A stretch of DNA of 64,000 nucleotides from JAHDHW01 sp963793295 (GTDB taxonomy: Bacteria; Bacteroidota; Bacteroidia; Chitinophagales; Saprospiraceae): positions 62,001 through 126,000 of the forward strand of contig CAWBZX010000039.1 in the NCBI GenBank assembly GCA_963793295.1. The letters are read 5' to 3'. Below are positions 40,113-50,072 of the stretch, piece by piece. Within the stretch, counting starts at the first letter, position 1; each line of letters starts with the position of its first letter. The position numbers were made by a program, and so were the translations under genes. The notes under the pieces are model-generated. The model searched no databases and was not told where the DNA came from. It saw only the letters and a program-made list of their open reading frames with translations.

Positions 40113-41657
40113 ATGAAACTATTCATGAATTATTGCACTCTTTTTTTGGCAATTCTTTTTACATTTTCTGCCTGCGACAAAGGTGGTAATCTGAAGAAAG
40201 ATGCATTGATTAACATTCCTAATGACGTTACAATGGTGACCGCTGTGGATCTCCCCACTTTAATGGAAAAAGCTGATTTTGATCAGGTAAAAACAATGGA
40301 GTTTTATCAGGAAGTCATCAAAAAGGCCAACGAATACAACCCTGTTTTAGGTGAAGTCGTTGTAGACCCCGCAAAATCAGGTATCGATCTTTCCAAGAGC
40401 TTTTATATCGCAAATGAAGTAAATCCTGACAACCCGGAGGAGATGTTTGTTGGTGTTGTTTTCTCTCTGAAAGATGCAAAAGCTTTTGACAATCTGATCA
40501 ATGCACAAAAAGAACAGAATATAACAAAAGGCGATAAGTTTGACCTGTTGGCTAATGGCAATCAATCCGTTGCATGGAATGATAAAATTGCTATTTTTGG
40601 ATCTACAAATTCTTATAATGATGTCACTCCAATCATTTCAAAGTATTTCAACGGAGATGCAAATGCATCCATTGCCAATGACAAAGACCTCCAAAAATGT
40701 TTTTCAGATAAACACGATATTAATAGCTGGGTAAGCTCCAATGCAATTGCAGAAAACGAGCAAGTAATGATGGTACTTCCTATGGCCAATATCGCTCCTG
40801 AGGCATTAAAAGATAATTTTTTCCATAGTTATTTGGACTTTAACAACGGAGAAATGGCTGGACATTCCTCTGTTTTTTTAAATAAAGAACTAACCAAAGA
40901 TCTTGATTTACTTTTTAAGGATGAAGTGGAAACTGATTTTTCAAATTACGTTTCTTCAGAAGGCCTTAATACACTTATGACGGCAGCTATTGATTTTAAA
41001 GGAATGAAACAGGTCATCGCTGAAAGACCTCAAGGCATGGCTTTTTTGAACTTTGCTCTTAAAGAATACGGAGTTACACTTGATGACATTGCCAACACTT
41101 TTGGTGGCGATATTTTAATTGCTTCGAACAATAATTCAGGTAAACCTTCAGGGCTTTTTGCCACGGATATTATAGACATAGCAGGACTACTAAAATTCAT
41201 TGATCTTGCTCTTGAATATGAGATGCTTGAAAAGATATCGGAAGATCATTATGCGTTGAAGAATAGCAGTTTCAACATGTATTCTCCTACTTCATTTAAT
41301 GAGAACAGTGCACAGTTTATCATTAAGGATGATATCCTTTTTGCTTCTTTTGATATGGATCTGATTAATGCGATAAAAGATGGCAGCGTTGAAAATAAAG
41401 TAGATAAAAAATTGATGAATAAAGTATCCGAAAATATTTTCGGTTTGTTTATGGATTATGAAGTTTTGGCTGAAATGGTAAAGGATGATTTTCCTATTGA
41501 AATAACTACTTTAGAGGTTGCAGCAAAACGCAAAAACAGTGATTTTTTATTGACTTTTAAAGATTCGAATAGCAATAGTTTAAAACAGCTATTTGAAATG
41601 TTGAATGCCCAATACTTAAAATCCCAAAAGACGACTGTTGACAAAACTGAAATTTAA
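40113..41657 (+). CDS. DUF4836-like lipoprotein
   Basis: 514 residues from the ATG at 40113, with a lipobox FSAC (Cys about residue 21). An in-frame TTG at 40074 would only add non-signal residues. The mature part resembles the Bacteroidota DUF4836 family: IPNDVTMVTAVDLPTLMEKA, a duplicated mixed alpha/beta pattern, and GVTLDDIANTFGGDILIA. Function unknown; envelope location is likely. A perfect hairpin terminator follows directly. Confidence 0.72.
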   Translation: MKLFMNYCTLFLAILFTFSACDKGGNLKKDALINIPNDVTMVTAVDLPTLMEKADFDQVKTMEFYQEVIKKANEYNPVLGEVVVDPAKSGIDLSKSFYIANEVNPDNPEEMFVGVVFSLKDAKAFDNLINAQKEQNITKGDKFDLLANGNQSVAWNDKIAIFGSTNSYNDVTPIISKYFNGDANASIANDKDLQKCFSDKHDINSWVSSNAIAENEQVMMVLPMANIAPEALKDNFFHSYLDFNNGEMAGHSSVFLNKELTKDLDLLFKDEVETDFSNYVSSEGLNTLMTAAIDFKGMKQVIAERPQGMAFLNFALKEYGVTLDDIANTFGGDILIASNNNSGKPSGLFATDIIDIAGLLKFIDLALEYEMLEKISEDHYALKNSSFNMYSPTSFNENSAQFIIKDDILFASFDMDLINAIKDGSVENKVDKKLMNKVSENIFGLFMDYEVLAEMVKDDFPIEITTLEVAAKRKNSDFLLTFKDSNSNSLKQLFEMLNAQYLKSQKTTVDKTEI

Positions 41658-41665
41658 TTTATGAA

Positions 41666-41716
41666 ATAAAGAAGTGGAATGGTTTCTTGTAAGAAACCAT
41701 TCCACTTCTTTATTTT
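41666..41716 (+). terminator. Strong terminator after DUF4836-like gene
   Basis: A perfect 23-bp inverted repeat (41666-41688 and 41691-41713) with only two bases between the arms, followed by a short T run. It sits nine bases after the stop codon. Confidence 0.85.
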
Positions 41717-41749
41717 TAACATTTTTAAAAAGAGCAATATTCAATTTGC

Positions 41750-42391
41750 ATGATTAAATTACAAAATGTAAAACCTGAACCGATATTCGAGACAGGCATT
41801 CCTGTGAAATCTGATATCTGGAACACAAAATTTACTTTTAAGAAAGGAAAAAATTATTTGATTACGGCCCCTTCCGGAAAAGGTAAGTCTACCCTACTCC
41901 ATATCATTTACGGACTGCGTAAAGATTTCAGCGGAGATTTAGTTTTAAATGAAAAAGATTCAGCAACTTTCCAAGCAGATCAGTGGTCAGAATTAAGACA
42001 GTCTAAGTTTTCTATTATTTTCCAGGATTTGCGACTTTTTCCTGACCTTTCCGCGATGGCTAATATACAATTGAAAGCTAATTTAGCCGGAGACATTACA
42101 CCTCAACGCATTAAAGAAATGGCTGATCAATTGGGCGTTTCCGAATTATTGGACAAACCTTGCGCAACACTATCTTATGGCCAACGTCAGAGGATAGCGA
42201 TTATTCGCGCATTGTGTCAGCCATTTGATTTTCTGCTTTTAGACGAGCCTTTCAGCCATTTGGATGAAGCCAATGTCGAAAAAGCCAGTGAATTGATAAA
42301 AGCTGAAATAAAACGACAGGGCGCTGGGTTGATTTTAGTAAGCTTGGGTGAACGTTTCCTTTTTGATTATGATTTTGAATTAACTTTATAG
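41750..42391 (+). CDS. Orphan ABC transporter ATPase with degenerate motifs
   Basis: 213 residues of the LolD/FtsE-like ABC ATPase type. Walker A is APSGKGKST (K46), missing the usual first glycine. The signature is LSYGQRQR instead of LSGGQ, and Walker B is FLLLDEPF with a normal glutamate. The switch position after it reads ILVSLGER, without the expected histidine. No permease gene is next to it: a terminator precedes and tRNA genes follow. It may pair with a distant permease. Confidence 0.8.
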   Translation: MIKLQNVKPEPIFETGIPVKSDIWNTKFTFKKGKNYLITAPSGKGKSTLLHIIYGLRKDFSGDLVLNEKDSATFQADQWSELRQSKFSIIFQDLRLFPDLSAMANIQLKANLAGDITPQRIKEMADQLGVSELLDKPCATLSYGQRQRIAIIRALCQPFDFLLLDEPFSHLDEANVEKASELIKAEIKRQGAGLILVSLGERFLFDYDFELTL

Positions 42392-42466
42392 CTTTTTTGT
42401 TTGTTTACAGAGCGTCATTTAGAATTTATTTTTTAGTAAAAAAGATTAAAAATTGTTGAACGCTAA

Positions 42467-42497
42467 TTTGACATTAAAATGTAATCTCGTATATTTG
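42467..42497 (+). promoter_or_regulatory. Bacteroidota-type promoter for tRNA-Gly/tRNA-Leu
   Basis: TTTG at 42467-42470, an exact 19-bp spacer, and TATATTTG at 42490-42497, 28 bp before tRNA-Gly. Confidence 0.72.
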
Positions 42498-42525
42498 CAT
42501 CGCTTTTAAAGAAAAGTAATAAAAT

Positions 42526-42598
<73 letters not shown>

Positions 42599-42603
42599 CC
42601 AAG

Positions 42604-42629
42604 AGCCTTCAAAAACGAAGGCTTTTTTT
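42604..42629 (+). terminator. Terminator between tRNA-Gly and tRNA-Leu
   Basis: The seven-base arms AGCCTTC (42604-42610) and GAAGGCT (42617-42623) with a six-base loop are followed by a run of T, right after tRNA-Gly. tRNA-Leu would then need its own promoter or readthrough. Confidence 0.7.
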
Positions 42630-42663
42630 ATAAATCATTCCAATAAGTTTTGAATCCACTAAC

Positions 42664-42749
42664 TGCCCGGGTGGTGGAATTGGTAGACACGCAGGACTTA
42701 AAATCCTGTGGCCTGTTAAGGGCGTGCGGGTTCAAGTCCCGCTCCGGGT
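42664..42749 (+). tRNA. tRNA-Leu (anticodon TAA)
   Basis: An 86-nt class II tRNA with a long variable arm. The acceptor GCCCGGG pairs with TCCGGGT through G-U ends. The anticodon arm is CAGGA-CTTAAAA-TCCTG. The T arm is GCGGG-TTCAAGT-CCCGC. No CCA is encoded. Confidence 0.95.
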
Positions 42750-42751
42750 AC

Positions 42752-42785
42752 TAAGAGACTTTCTCAAAAGAGAAAGTCTCTTTTT
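42752..42785 (+). terminator. Terminator after tRNA-Leu
   Basis: Perfect 13-bp arms (42752-42764 and 42769-42781) with an AAAA loop and a T run follow tRNA-Leu immediately. Confidence 0.85.
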
Positions 42786-42823
42786 TGTATAGTATAATTG
42801 CCTTTTGCACTTTTTCCAAAGTT

Positions 42824-43720
42824 CTACTTTTCCCACTTCCCATTATTCACTTTTATTTCTAAAGGTGAGTTTTCTTTATACATTTTATGCTCAATGATGA
42901 TAGAGGGTAAGTTAAATCCTTTTGAAACGAATAATTCTTTTACTTCCCGCATTACCCTGCTTTTTATAGTCTCCCCGGTATCTGAGGCTTCCTTTTTTTG
43001 TTTGAATTTTAAAACGTCCACCCAAAAAAGGATCTTTACGTTAATACTGCATTCGGCAATTTCGTCAACAAGCATGTTGGGTAAGGGATCGTTTAAAACA
43101 TCAGGTTGTTTTGTAAAATAATCAAGAATCAGGTCTCTAGCTTTCGATAAATCATCAAATGTATCCAGCCCTACTAAAAATTCCTGTCTCAGTAAGCCAT
43201 CTTTGGTAAAATTAATCAACACATTTTTTACAATCATTGCATTCGGAATATAAATATCCCGTCCATCAGCCGTTCTGATGTGCGTCACCCTCAGGTCTAA
43301 CTTTTTCACTGGTCCCTTGTATTTTTCAATTTCTATAATATCACCAAGTTTGAAAGGACGATTTACCGCAAGCAAAATACCGGCTAAAAAATTCTCGGCA
43401 ATATCTTTAAATGCAAAACCTATTATGATAGCTGATACACCTGCTCCCGCAAGTATACTGCTGGCAATACTCCCTAAACCGATGAAGTGCATCGCAATAA
43501 TGGTTCCCAGTATAATGAAAATCCACTTGATAATATCTCCCATAAATTGTGCTATCAGCGTACCTTTCCATTTTGCCTGTAACCTTGAATTAATAACTCT
43601 ACCAATTGAAAAACCGATTAAAGTAAATACCACAAAAACTAAAACTCCCGACAAAATATTTGGAAGGATTTGGAGAATCGAATCCCAAAACTCGAGAAAT
43701 ATATTTCTAATCCTTTCCAT
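42824..43720 (-). CDS. MscS family mechanosensitive channel
   Basis: 298 residues. Three membrane segments lie in residues 15-125, the last being the Gly/Ala-rich pore helix (IASSILAGAGVSAIIIGFAFKD). The beta domain follows: VNRPFKLGDIIEIEKYKGPVKKLDLRVTHI and the ADGRDIYIPNAMI block, which are diagnostic of MscS. The C-terminal alpha/beta vestibule is present. It releases solutes during osmotic downshift. It is transcribed toward the tRNA-Leu terminator. Confidence 0.93.
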   Translation of the reverse strand: MERIRNIFLEFWDSILQILPNILSGVLVFVVFTLIGFSIGRVINSRLQAKWKGTLIAQFMGDIIKWIFIILGTIIAMHFIGLGSIASSILAGAGVSAIIIGFAFKDIAENFLAGILLAVNRPFKLGDIIEIEKYKGPVKKLDLRVTHIRTADGRDIYIPNAMIVKNVLINFTKDGLLRQEFLVGLDTFDDLSKARDLILDYFTKQPDVLNDPLPNMLVDEIAECSINVKILFWVDVLKFKQKKEASDTGETIKSRVMREVKELFVSKGFNLPSIIIEHKMYKENSPLEIKVNNGKWEK

Positions 43721-43894
43721 ACTTAATTATTTTAAGAGACTAACATAGTTGCATTTTCTTGCTAAAATACGGAAATATTAGGGGAACTAAATTTAGTCGA
43801 CCCTTGAACTGTTCTGTTCCAATGCATAATCAAAGCCCGTTGACAAAAGTCATTTCTTTTTGAGTATAAAAAAACTAAAATTTAGAAAAATACT

Positions 43895-43972
43895 GAACCT
43901 CAGATAACTTTCTTGCTACTGCAACCCCAGATTACTTATTACTACTGCAACCTCAAATAACTTTCTTACCTT
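43895..43972. repeat. Three 26-bp imperfect tandem repeats
   Basis: Units at 43895-43920, 43921-43946 and 43947-43972 share the pattern G(A/C)AACC(C/T)CA(A/G)AT(A/T)ACTT(A/T)(C/T)T. They lie in a 476-bp gene-free region between the divergent mscS-type and lipoprotein genes. I see no gene or clear promoter in the rest of that region. Confidence 0.75.
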
Positions 43973-44196
43973 AAAAATTAAACTGGACGCTCACCGAAAG
44001 AACGATAGTTGTAAATCAATCTATTGATTTTTAATTTTTCTACAATGAGCTTATTGCGTGTACATTTTACTACAATAGTTACCGGATTATTATACTAGTC
44101 TTGGCGTTTCTTCAAGATATGAAGTGCACTTTGGCGGAGTGCAATGATCGGTTGAATCAAATAATACATTTCTTCACCAAATAAAAACCATATTCT

Positions 44197-44754
44197 ATGA
44201 AAAAGTTAATATTCTTAACCCCCTTATTGATCATCTTTTTGATCTTAACAGCCTGCCAGAAAGAGAATACTCTTGACAACCAGGTAATCCTTGACGAACA
44301 AGTTATTCTTGACAACCAGGAAGGAGAAGCGGTGCTAAGAAAAAAAAAGCACCCGGTACCATTTCATGCAACGTTTATCTCTACTGAAGATTTTTTTGGG
44401 CCAGATCCTATATGTGGAGAAGGACCTCCGCCTTCAAATCTCCTCCTGACCCAAACGCTTTCAGGCAACGCTACACATATGGGGAATATAAGTGGTGACA
44501 TTTCAAGTTGCGCAGATATATCTCCTTTATTTAATGATCCTCCTGAACCTCCCATTTTATTTAATGGGTTCACAACTTTAGTTGCAGCGAATGGCGATTC
44601 ACTCTTCATTGTAGGCAATGCAAATCCGGTTATGATCGAGGGAGGCACAGGGCGTTTTGATGATGCTGCGGGGTGGGTCAATATATTTTATGAGGAAATT
44701 CCGCCGGATTCAGGTATGTTTGAGAGTTATTTTGAAGGTGAAATCCAGTATTAG
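44197..44754 (+). CDS. Hypothetical small lipoprotein
   Basis: 185 residues with a clear lipoprotein signal (lipobox LTAC, Cys about residue 20). Residues 30-45 contain a short internal duplication (QVILDEQVILDNQ), mirrored by a DNA repeat. The rest has Gly- and Asp-rich strands; GGTGRFDDAAGWVNIFYEE near the end is reminiscent of small allene-oxide-cyclase-like or dirigent-type barrels, but I would not assign it. Envelope location is likely. A terminator follows about 110 bp downstream; nothing else is visible in that gap. Confidence 0.65.
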   Translation: MKKLIFLTPLLIIFLILTACQKENTLDNQVILDEQVILDNQEGEAVLRKKKHPVPFHATFISTEDFFGPDPICGEGPPPSNLLLTQTLSGNATHMGNISGDISSCADISPLFNDPPEPPILFNGFTTLVAANGDSLFIVGNANPVMIEGGTGRFDDAAGWVNIFYEEIPPDSGMFESYFEGEIQY

Positions 44755-44865
44755 AATCTTTTTGACAGGTCCCCATTAAAGGGTCTGCCTACTTGAAGGG
44801 ACGATATTGCCCATTTATTTATTGGGTGATAGGGATTCTTTGACCAGTCCAGGTAATAATACATT

Positions 44866-44903
44866 AAAAGCCTTTGCAATGCAAATAATTACAAAGGCTT
44901 TTT
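44866..44903 (+). terminator. Terminator downstream of small lipoprotein gene
   Basis: The 11-base arms AAAAGCCTTTG (44866-44876) and CAAAGGCTTTT (44892-44902) are separated by 15 bases and followed by T. Confidence 0.7.
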
Positions 44904-45089
44904 CTTGTGGCGCGACTATCTCTGGATCTTTCCAAAAATTAAACAAATGCAGGCTAAGCAGTCAATACCTTACGGCTAAAACTGGAGTCGATCTATATTC
45001 ATTTAAAATAGGTTTAATAAACATGCTCCTCGATTGCTTAGAAGCTTCTTTTATTTTCCGTTTAATTATTTTTAAACTGAATTTATTCG

Positions 45090-45097
45090 TACCTTTG
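45090..45097 (+). promoter_or_regulatory. -7 promoter element before ABC-F gene
   Basis: TACCTTTG matches the Bacteroidota -7 consensus TAnnTTTG. The -33 region is only T-rich (TTTT at 45070-45073). It lies about 60 bp before the ATG. Confidence 0.45.
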
Positions 45098-45157
45098 CAG
45101 ACTTTTTGGCCAAAACTGGATTGGCTATATTATTTGAAAAAACAATAGTTTAACGAT

Positions 45158-46795
45158 ATGTTGACAGTAAATAATTTAGGTTTGCAATATGGCAAACGCG
45201 TGTTGTTTGATGAGGTAAATTTAAAATTTACCCGAGGAAATTGCTATGGTGTAATTGGTGCAAACGGAGCTGGAAAATCTACTTTCCTAAAAATGCTTTC
45301 TGGAGAGATTGATCCAATGCAGAGGAAATGTGGCCATCGAGCCCGGAAACCGCATGGCTGTTTTGACTCAAAATCACTTTGAGTTTGAAGAAGAGCAGGT
45401 TTTGAATACGGTGATCATGGGGCACAAGGAGATGTACGATATCATGGTTGAGAAAAATGCCATTTATATGAATCCTGACGCTACTGACGCAGAAGGACTG
45501 AGAGCGGCTGACCTTGAACATGAATTTGGAGAGATGGGTGGCTGGACCGCTGAAAATGATGCAGCAGAACTGTTGAGCCATATGGGCATAAAAGAAGATT
45601 TGCATTACAAACTGATGAAAGAATTGAGTGGGCCGGAAAAGGTAAAAGTGCTTGCTTGCACAAGCGCTTGTTTGGCGATCCTGATATCTTGTTGCTTGAT
45701 GAGCCTACCAACGACTTGGATGCGGAAGCCGTGACCTGGTTGGCTGATTTTTTAGCTGATTTTAAAAATACGGTCATTGTTGTTTCTCACGACCGGTATT
45801 TCCTGGATATGATTTGCACACATGTGGTAGATATTGATTTTAATCGAATCAAGATATTTACCGGTAATTATACTTTCTGGTATGAAACAAGCCAGTTGAT
45901 GATGCAGCAAATGGCCAACAAAAACAAAAAGACAGAGCAGAAACGAAAAGAGATGATGGAATTTATCTCTCGTTTTAGTGCCAATGCTTCAAAATCAAGA
46001 CAAGCGACCAGCCGTAAAAAAGCTTTGGAAAAATTGAATATTGAAGATATTCAGCCTTCCAGCAGAAAATATCCGTTTATCCATTTCAAACCAGAAAGAG
46101 AACCAGGTGATCAGATTTTGAGAGTTGATAATTTAAGCAAGCAAAAAGCGGATGGTGAAATGTTATTCAATAATGTTAGTTTCATCATGAATCAAGGTGA
46201 CAAAATTGCTTTGGTAAGTCATGATAGTTCGGCGCTTACCGCATTTTTTGATGTATTGGCCGGTGAAACTCAAGCTGATTCCGGTACAATTGAATTTGGA
46301 CAAACCATTACCACAGATTATTTGCCAAACGAAAATGAAAAATTCTTTTCAGATGCCAATGATTTAGGACTGATAGATTGGTTGCGTCAGTATTCTGAAG
46401 AAAAAGACGAGCAGTTTATACGTGGCTTTTTAGGACGAATGCTCTTTTCTGGTGATGAAGTTTATAAGAAATCCAGTGTCCTTTCAGGAGGTGAAAAGGT
46501 TCGTTGCATGCTTTCAAAGATGATGTTGCAACATCCTAACTTCCTGCTTTTGGATGAACCGACCAATCATTTGGATTTGGAATCAATTACAGCATTGAAT
46601 AATGCTTTGAAGGAGTTTAAGGGCAATTTGATTTTTACTTCTCATGACCATCAATTGATGGACTCGATATCCAATCGAATTATCGAGATCACTCCTAACG
46701 GAATCATTGACAGACTCATGAGTTTTGACGAATACATTCGCTCCGAAGATATTAAAAAGCAAAGAGAGGATTTGTATGCGGGCGTATTAGCATAA
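45158..46795 (+). pseudogene. ABC-F family ATPase, reading frame interrupted
   Basis: A gene for a YbiT/Uup-like ABC-F protein of about 545 residues, which acts on ribosomes. The frame 45158-45382 holds GANGAGKST of the first Walker A. The next part, 45309-45734, carries the signature LSGPEKVKVL. The frame from 45656 carries the Walker B LLLDEPTNDLDAE, the second ABC domain (LSGGEKVRCM, LLLDEPTNHLDLE) and the end. The second Walker A is degenerate (VSHDSSALTAFF), as in this subfamily. One surplus base near 45317-45323 and two extra G (45654, 45670) would restore the frame. Probably a sequencing error, but decay is possible. Confidence 0.8.
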
Positions 46796-46820
46796 GATTT
46801 TTTAGGAGCGTTTAATATTA

Positions 46821-46858
46821 AAAACTGCCTCGTTAATTTATTTTAGCGAGGCGGTTTT
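46821..46858. terminator. Bidirectional terminator
   Basis: Arms at 46821-46836 and 46843-46858 (about 16 bp with two G-T pairs) flank a six-base loop. A-rich and T-rich ends suit both convergent genes. Confidence 0.75.
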
Positions 46859-46904
46859 GTTCAGAATAACTTTTAATTATTTTTTGGAAAAAATCAAATC
46901 CTTT

Positions 46905-49900
46905 CTATTTTTCATTAGGCAAAATCAGTATAGGCACATCCGCCTTTTGATAAGCTTGATTAAAAGCGCTAATATCTTTTGAAACAATTAATTCCATTTC
47001 TGATTTCAGTTTATTCCACTCAGCTAATAAATCTTCTAAACGATTTTCCGATCCTTTTGTCGGTTTTGGATCATAAGTATCGATTTGACCTTTGAGATAC
47101 AACAATTCGGCATTCAGCATATTTCTAAAGTTGATGACATCTTGAAATGTCTCCTGTTGTGGTTGAATAAGTTGCATCTCCCAGGTATCAATTTTGCCAA
47201 TAATCTTCTCCCCCATTTTCATAAGGCTATCTACTCCTTCTATTCGCTTCAATAATTCAATTCGTTCATTTAACTGACTTTTTATATTTCTAAACTGATT
47301 AACTGATTGGTGAATTTCATAAACCGTGGCATCTATTTCAAGCAACATATCTTGTTGTCTTTCATAATCTACAACGGAAGCATTAATTGTTGGATCAGCT
47401 TTTATAAGACATTGAATGCGAAGCGTATCCCGCTCTGTTAACAAGCGCAAGGTATATTTGCCGGGAGCCACAAAATGCCCTTTATAATCTCCCAGCACAA
47501 AGACGCCATCAATGGCCGGCAGTGGGGATCGCCTTAAATCCCAATTTGTTCTGTTCAGCCCGGATTTAGAAGGAAGTACATGTGGTTTGGGTGGTCCGCC
47601 CTGCCACGATTTGAAAGCTTTCGGAGCTTCATTACTCATGGTGCGGACGAGTTGATTATTTGCATCATAAATCTCCAATGTTAGTTTTGAACTATCGGTC
47701 CAGTCATGGGGCAAATAATAGTCAAGCACTACACCGTTTGCAGCATTCTGTCCTTGATATAAAGACTTTGGCGATGCGTATAAAGTATATTTATAAGTTG
47801 GTTTTGGATGAATAAAAGTCGATTTTAAAGTATCGTGAACACCCTTTGTCTGCTGTAATGCGCTTAAATCATCAAGAATCCAAAATGCACGACCTGATGT
47901 TGAAACAACCAGATCATTGTCGCGAATACACAAATCAGTGATCGGACATACTGGTAGATTTGATTGAAACGGATACCAATTATTTCCTTTGTCAAAACTG
48001 ATGTACAATCCTCTTTCTGTTCCTGTATACAAAATAGTTGATTCTATTGGATCTTCTCTCACTACTCTTACAAAGTAATCATTTGGAATACCTTCAACAA
48101 TTTTTGTCCAGGTATTTCCAAAATCCGTAGTCCTAAAAATCATTGGAGAATGATCACCAAATTTGTAACGGGTTACTCCTATGTATGCTGTCGCCGGGTC
48201 ATGGTTTGAAACTTCTATCGAATTGATCAAAGATTCTTCTAAGCCTTTTGGTGTAATATTCGTCCAGCTTTTGCCTTCATCTTTAGTCAGATGCACCAAA
48301 CCGTCATCTGTACCAATCCATATCACTCCGGCTTCGTGTGGAGAACAGGCTATATAACTTATCGTATTATAAACCTCTCCTCCCGCTGCCTCATTGGTAA
48401 AAGGTTCGCCTCCATAACCATGTTTTGTGGTATCATTCCTTGTGAGGTCGGAACTAATTTCAGTCCAGGAATGGCCTCCATCAATAGTTTTTAAAAGTAG
48501 CTGAGCTCCATAATATAAAATTTGAGGGTTTTGTGGTTGAGCAACAATCGGATTGTTCCAGTTGAAGCGGTATTTCATGTCTTTTGGTAGGGATCCCAAA
48601 TTGAGTTGAGGATAAGCCATGATATTTTTAAGTGTTTCTGATTTATTATCAAAAACATCAATTATTCCCTGGATACTGGTCCCATAAATTTTTTGAGGAT
48701 TATTTTCATCAAAAGCAAGAAATGCGCTTTCGCCCCCAGCAACAGCATGCCAATCATTTTCATTAATTCCACCAAGCCTTGTCCGGCTCTTAATAGAAAT
48801 TGCAGAATTGTCTTGTTGGCCTGCATATACCTGATAAGGAACTTGATTGTCCGTAATCACCCGATAAAATTGTGCAGTGGGTTGATTAGATTGCGGAGAC
48901 CAACTTTTACCACCATTGAAGGTTATGCAAGCACCACCATCATTTGCTAAAATCATATTTTTAGAATTCGCAGGATTAATCCACAAGTCATGTTGATCCG
49001 AATGAGGATTGGGTATGTTTTTAAATGTATTTCCACCATCCACAGACTTTAAAACCGGCGCATTCAAAACATAGACTGTTTCTTCCCTCACAGGATCAGC
49101 AAATATTTCGATATAATACCATGCTCTCGCAACAGTCGTACGTTGGGAATTGGTCTGCTTCCAGGTTTTTCCACTATCCGTTGATTTAAAAACACCTCCT
49201 TTATTTGCTTCGATATTTGCATAAACAATCTCGGGATTTACAGGCGACACATCGACTGCGACCTTTCCCATCATATCCGGCAACCCTTCTGATAAACGTT
49301 CCCAATTTACGCCACTATCAGTAGATTTATAAATTCCGGAACCTTGGCCGCCGCTTCTTATCTTCCATGGTAAACGTTGATGGTCCCACATTCCAGCATA
49401 CAAAATTCTGGAATTTGTTTGATCCATACTCAAATCTGCTGCTCCGGTATTTTCATTTACGAAGAGGATTTTTTTCCAGGTGGCTCCTCCATCTTCTGTT
49501 TTATAAATGCCTTTTTTCTGACTACTTTTATATAAAGCACCTTGAACTGCAACATAAACGATGTCAGGATTCTTGGGGTGAATAATTATTTCTGAAATGT
49601 GTTTTGAATCTTCTAAGCCAATATGTTCCCAGGTTTTTCCAGCATCTAAACTTTTATATATTCCATCGCCTTCAGAAGTCATTACTCCACGTACAGCATG
49701 CTCTCCCATGCCAACGTACAAAACATTTGAATTACTCAGTGCTACAGAAATCACACCTACTGATCCGCTATTAAAAAAGCCATCAGAAATGTTTTTCCAG
49801 GTCAGGCCTGCATCTTCCGTTTTCCAAACTCCTCCTCCTGTACTTCCAAAATAATAAGTCATCGGATCTCCAATTACTCCAGACACAGCATTGGAACGCC

Positions 49901-50072
49901 CGCCGCGAAAAGGACCGATATTTCGAAATTCCAGCGCTTTAAATCTTTCGCTTTCAAATGTAAAAGTAGGCTCATATTTCTGCATTAAACTGTCGTTTTC
50001 TGCTACTTGGGCAAATGAAGACAACATAATGAAAGTCATGAATATTGGAAAAATGAAAAACGATTTTCTCAT
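46905..50072 (-). CDS. Sortilin/BNR-repeat glycosidase-like exported protein
   Basis: 1055 residues with an N-terminal signal peptide (IFMTFIMLSSFAQ). Residues 40-780 contain many Asp-box/BNR repeats (for example TEDAGLTWKNISD, SLDAGKTWEHIG, TVDGGHSW-like segments), the pattern of a ten-bladed sortilin-type beta-propeller. The C-terminal part (about 800-1055) holds a domain with the FVLGDYKGHFVAPGKYTLRL strand and long helices. The family is common in Bacteroidota; a protease-inhibitor or peptidase-support role has been suggested, but the function is uncertain. Confidence 0.85.
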   Translation of the reverse strand: MRKSFFIFPIFMTFIMLSSFAQVAENDSLMQKYEPTFTFESERFKALEFRNIGPFRGGRSNAVSGVIGDPMTYYFGSTGGGVWKTEDAGLTWKNISDGFFNSGSVGVISVALSNSNVLYVGMGEHAVRGVMTSEGDGIYKSLDAGKTWEHIGLEDSKHISEIIIHPKNPDIVYVAVQGALYKSSQKKGIYKTEDGGATWKKILFVNENTGAADLSMDQTNSRILYAGMWDHQRLPWKIRSGGQGSGIYKSTDSGVNWERLSEGLPDMMGKVAVDVSPVNPEIVYANIEANKGGVFKSTDSGKTWKQTNSQRTTVARAWYYIEIFADPVREETVYVLNAPVLKSVDGGNTFKNIPNPHSDQHDLWINPANSKNMILANDGGACITFNGGKSWSPQSNQPTAQFYRVITDNQVPYQVYAGQQDNSAISIKSRTRLGGINENDWHAVAGGESAFLAFDENNPQKIYGTSIQGIIDVFDNKSETLKNIMAYPQLNLGSLPKDMKYRFNWNNPIVAQPQNPQILYYGAQLLLKTIDGGHSWTEISSDLTRNDTTKHGYGGEPFTNEAAGGEVYNTISYIACSPHEAGVIWIGTDDGLVHLTKDEGKSWTNITPKGLEESLINSIEVSNHDPATAYIGVTRYKFGDHSPMIFRTTDFGNTWTKIVEGIPNDYFVRVVREDPIESTILYTGTERGLYISFDKGNNWYPFQSNLPVCPITDLCIRDNDLVVSTSGRAFWILDDLSALQQTKGVHDTLKSTFIHPKPTYKYTLYASPKSLYQGQNAANGVVLDYYLPHDWTDSSKLTLEIYDANNQLVRTMSNEAPKAFKSWQGGPPKPHVLPSKSGLNRTNWDLRRSPLPAIDGVFVLGDYKGHFVAPGKYTLRLLTERDTLRIQCLIKADPTINASVVDYERQQDMLLEIDATVYEIHQSVNQFRNIKSQLNERIELLKRIEGVDSLMKMGEKIIGKIDTWEMQLIQPQQETFQDVINFRNMLNAELLYLKGQIDTYDPKPTKGSENRLEDLLAEWNKLKSEMELIVSKDISAFNQAYQKADVPILILPNEK

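Noticed and set aside
43278..43748. Plus-strand frame of 156 codons opposite the MscS gene
   Set aside because: It is the antisense shadow of the conserved MscS channel domain; no start signal or family match.
43895..43972. Possible CRISPR array
   Set aside because: The three 26-bp units abut without spacers and no cas genes are in the window.
44807..45148. Open frame of 113 codons on the plus strand before the ABC-F gene
   Set aside because: It spans a terminator hairpin at 44866-44903 and a promoter element at 45090, and its composition is not protein-like.
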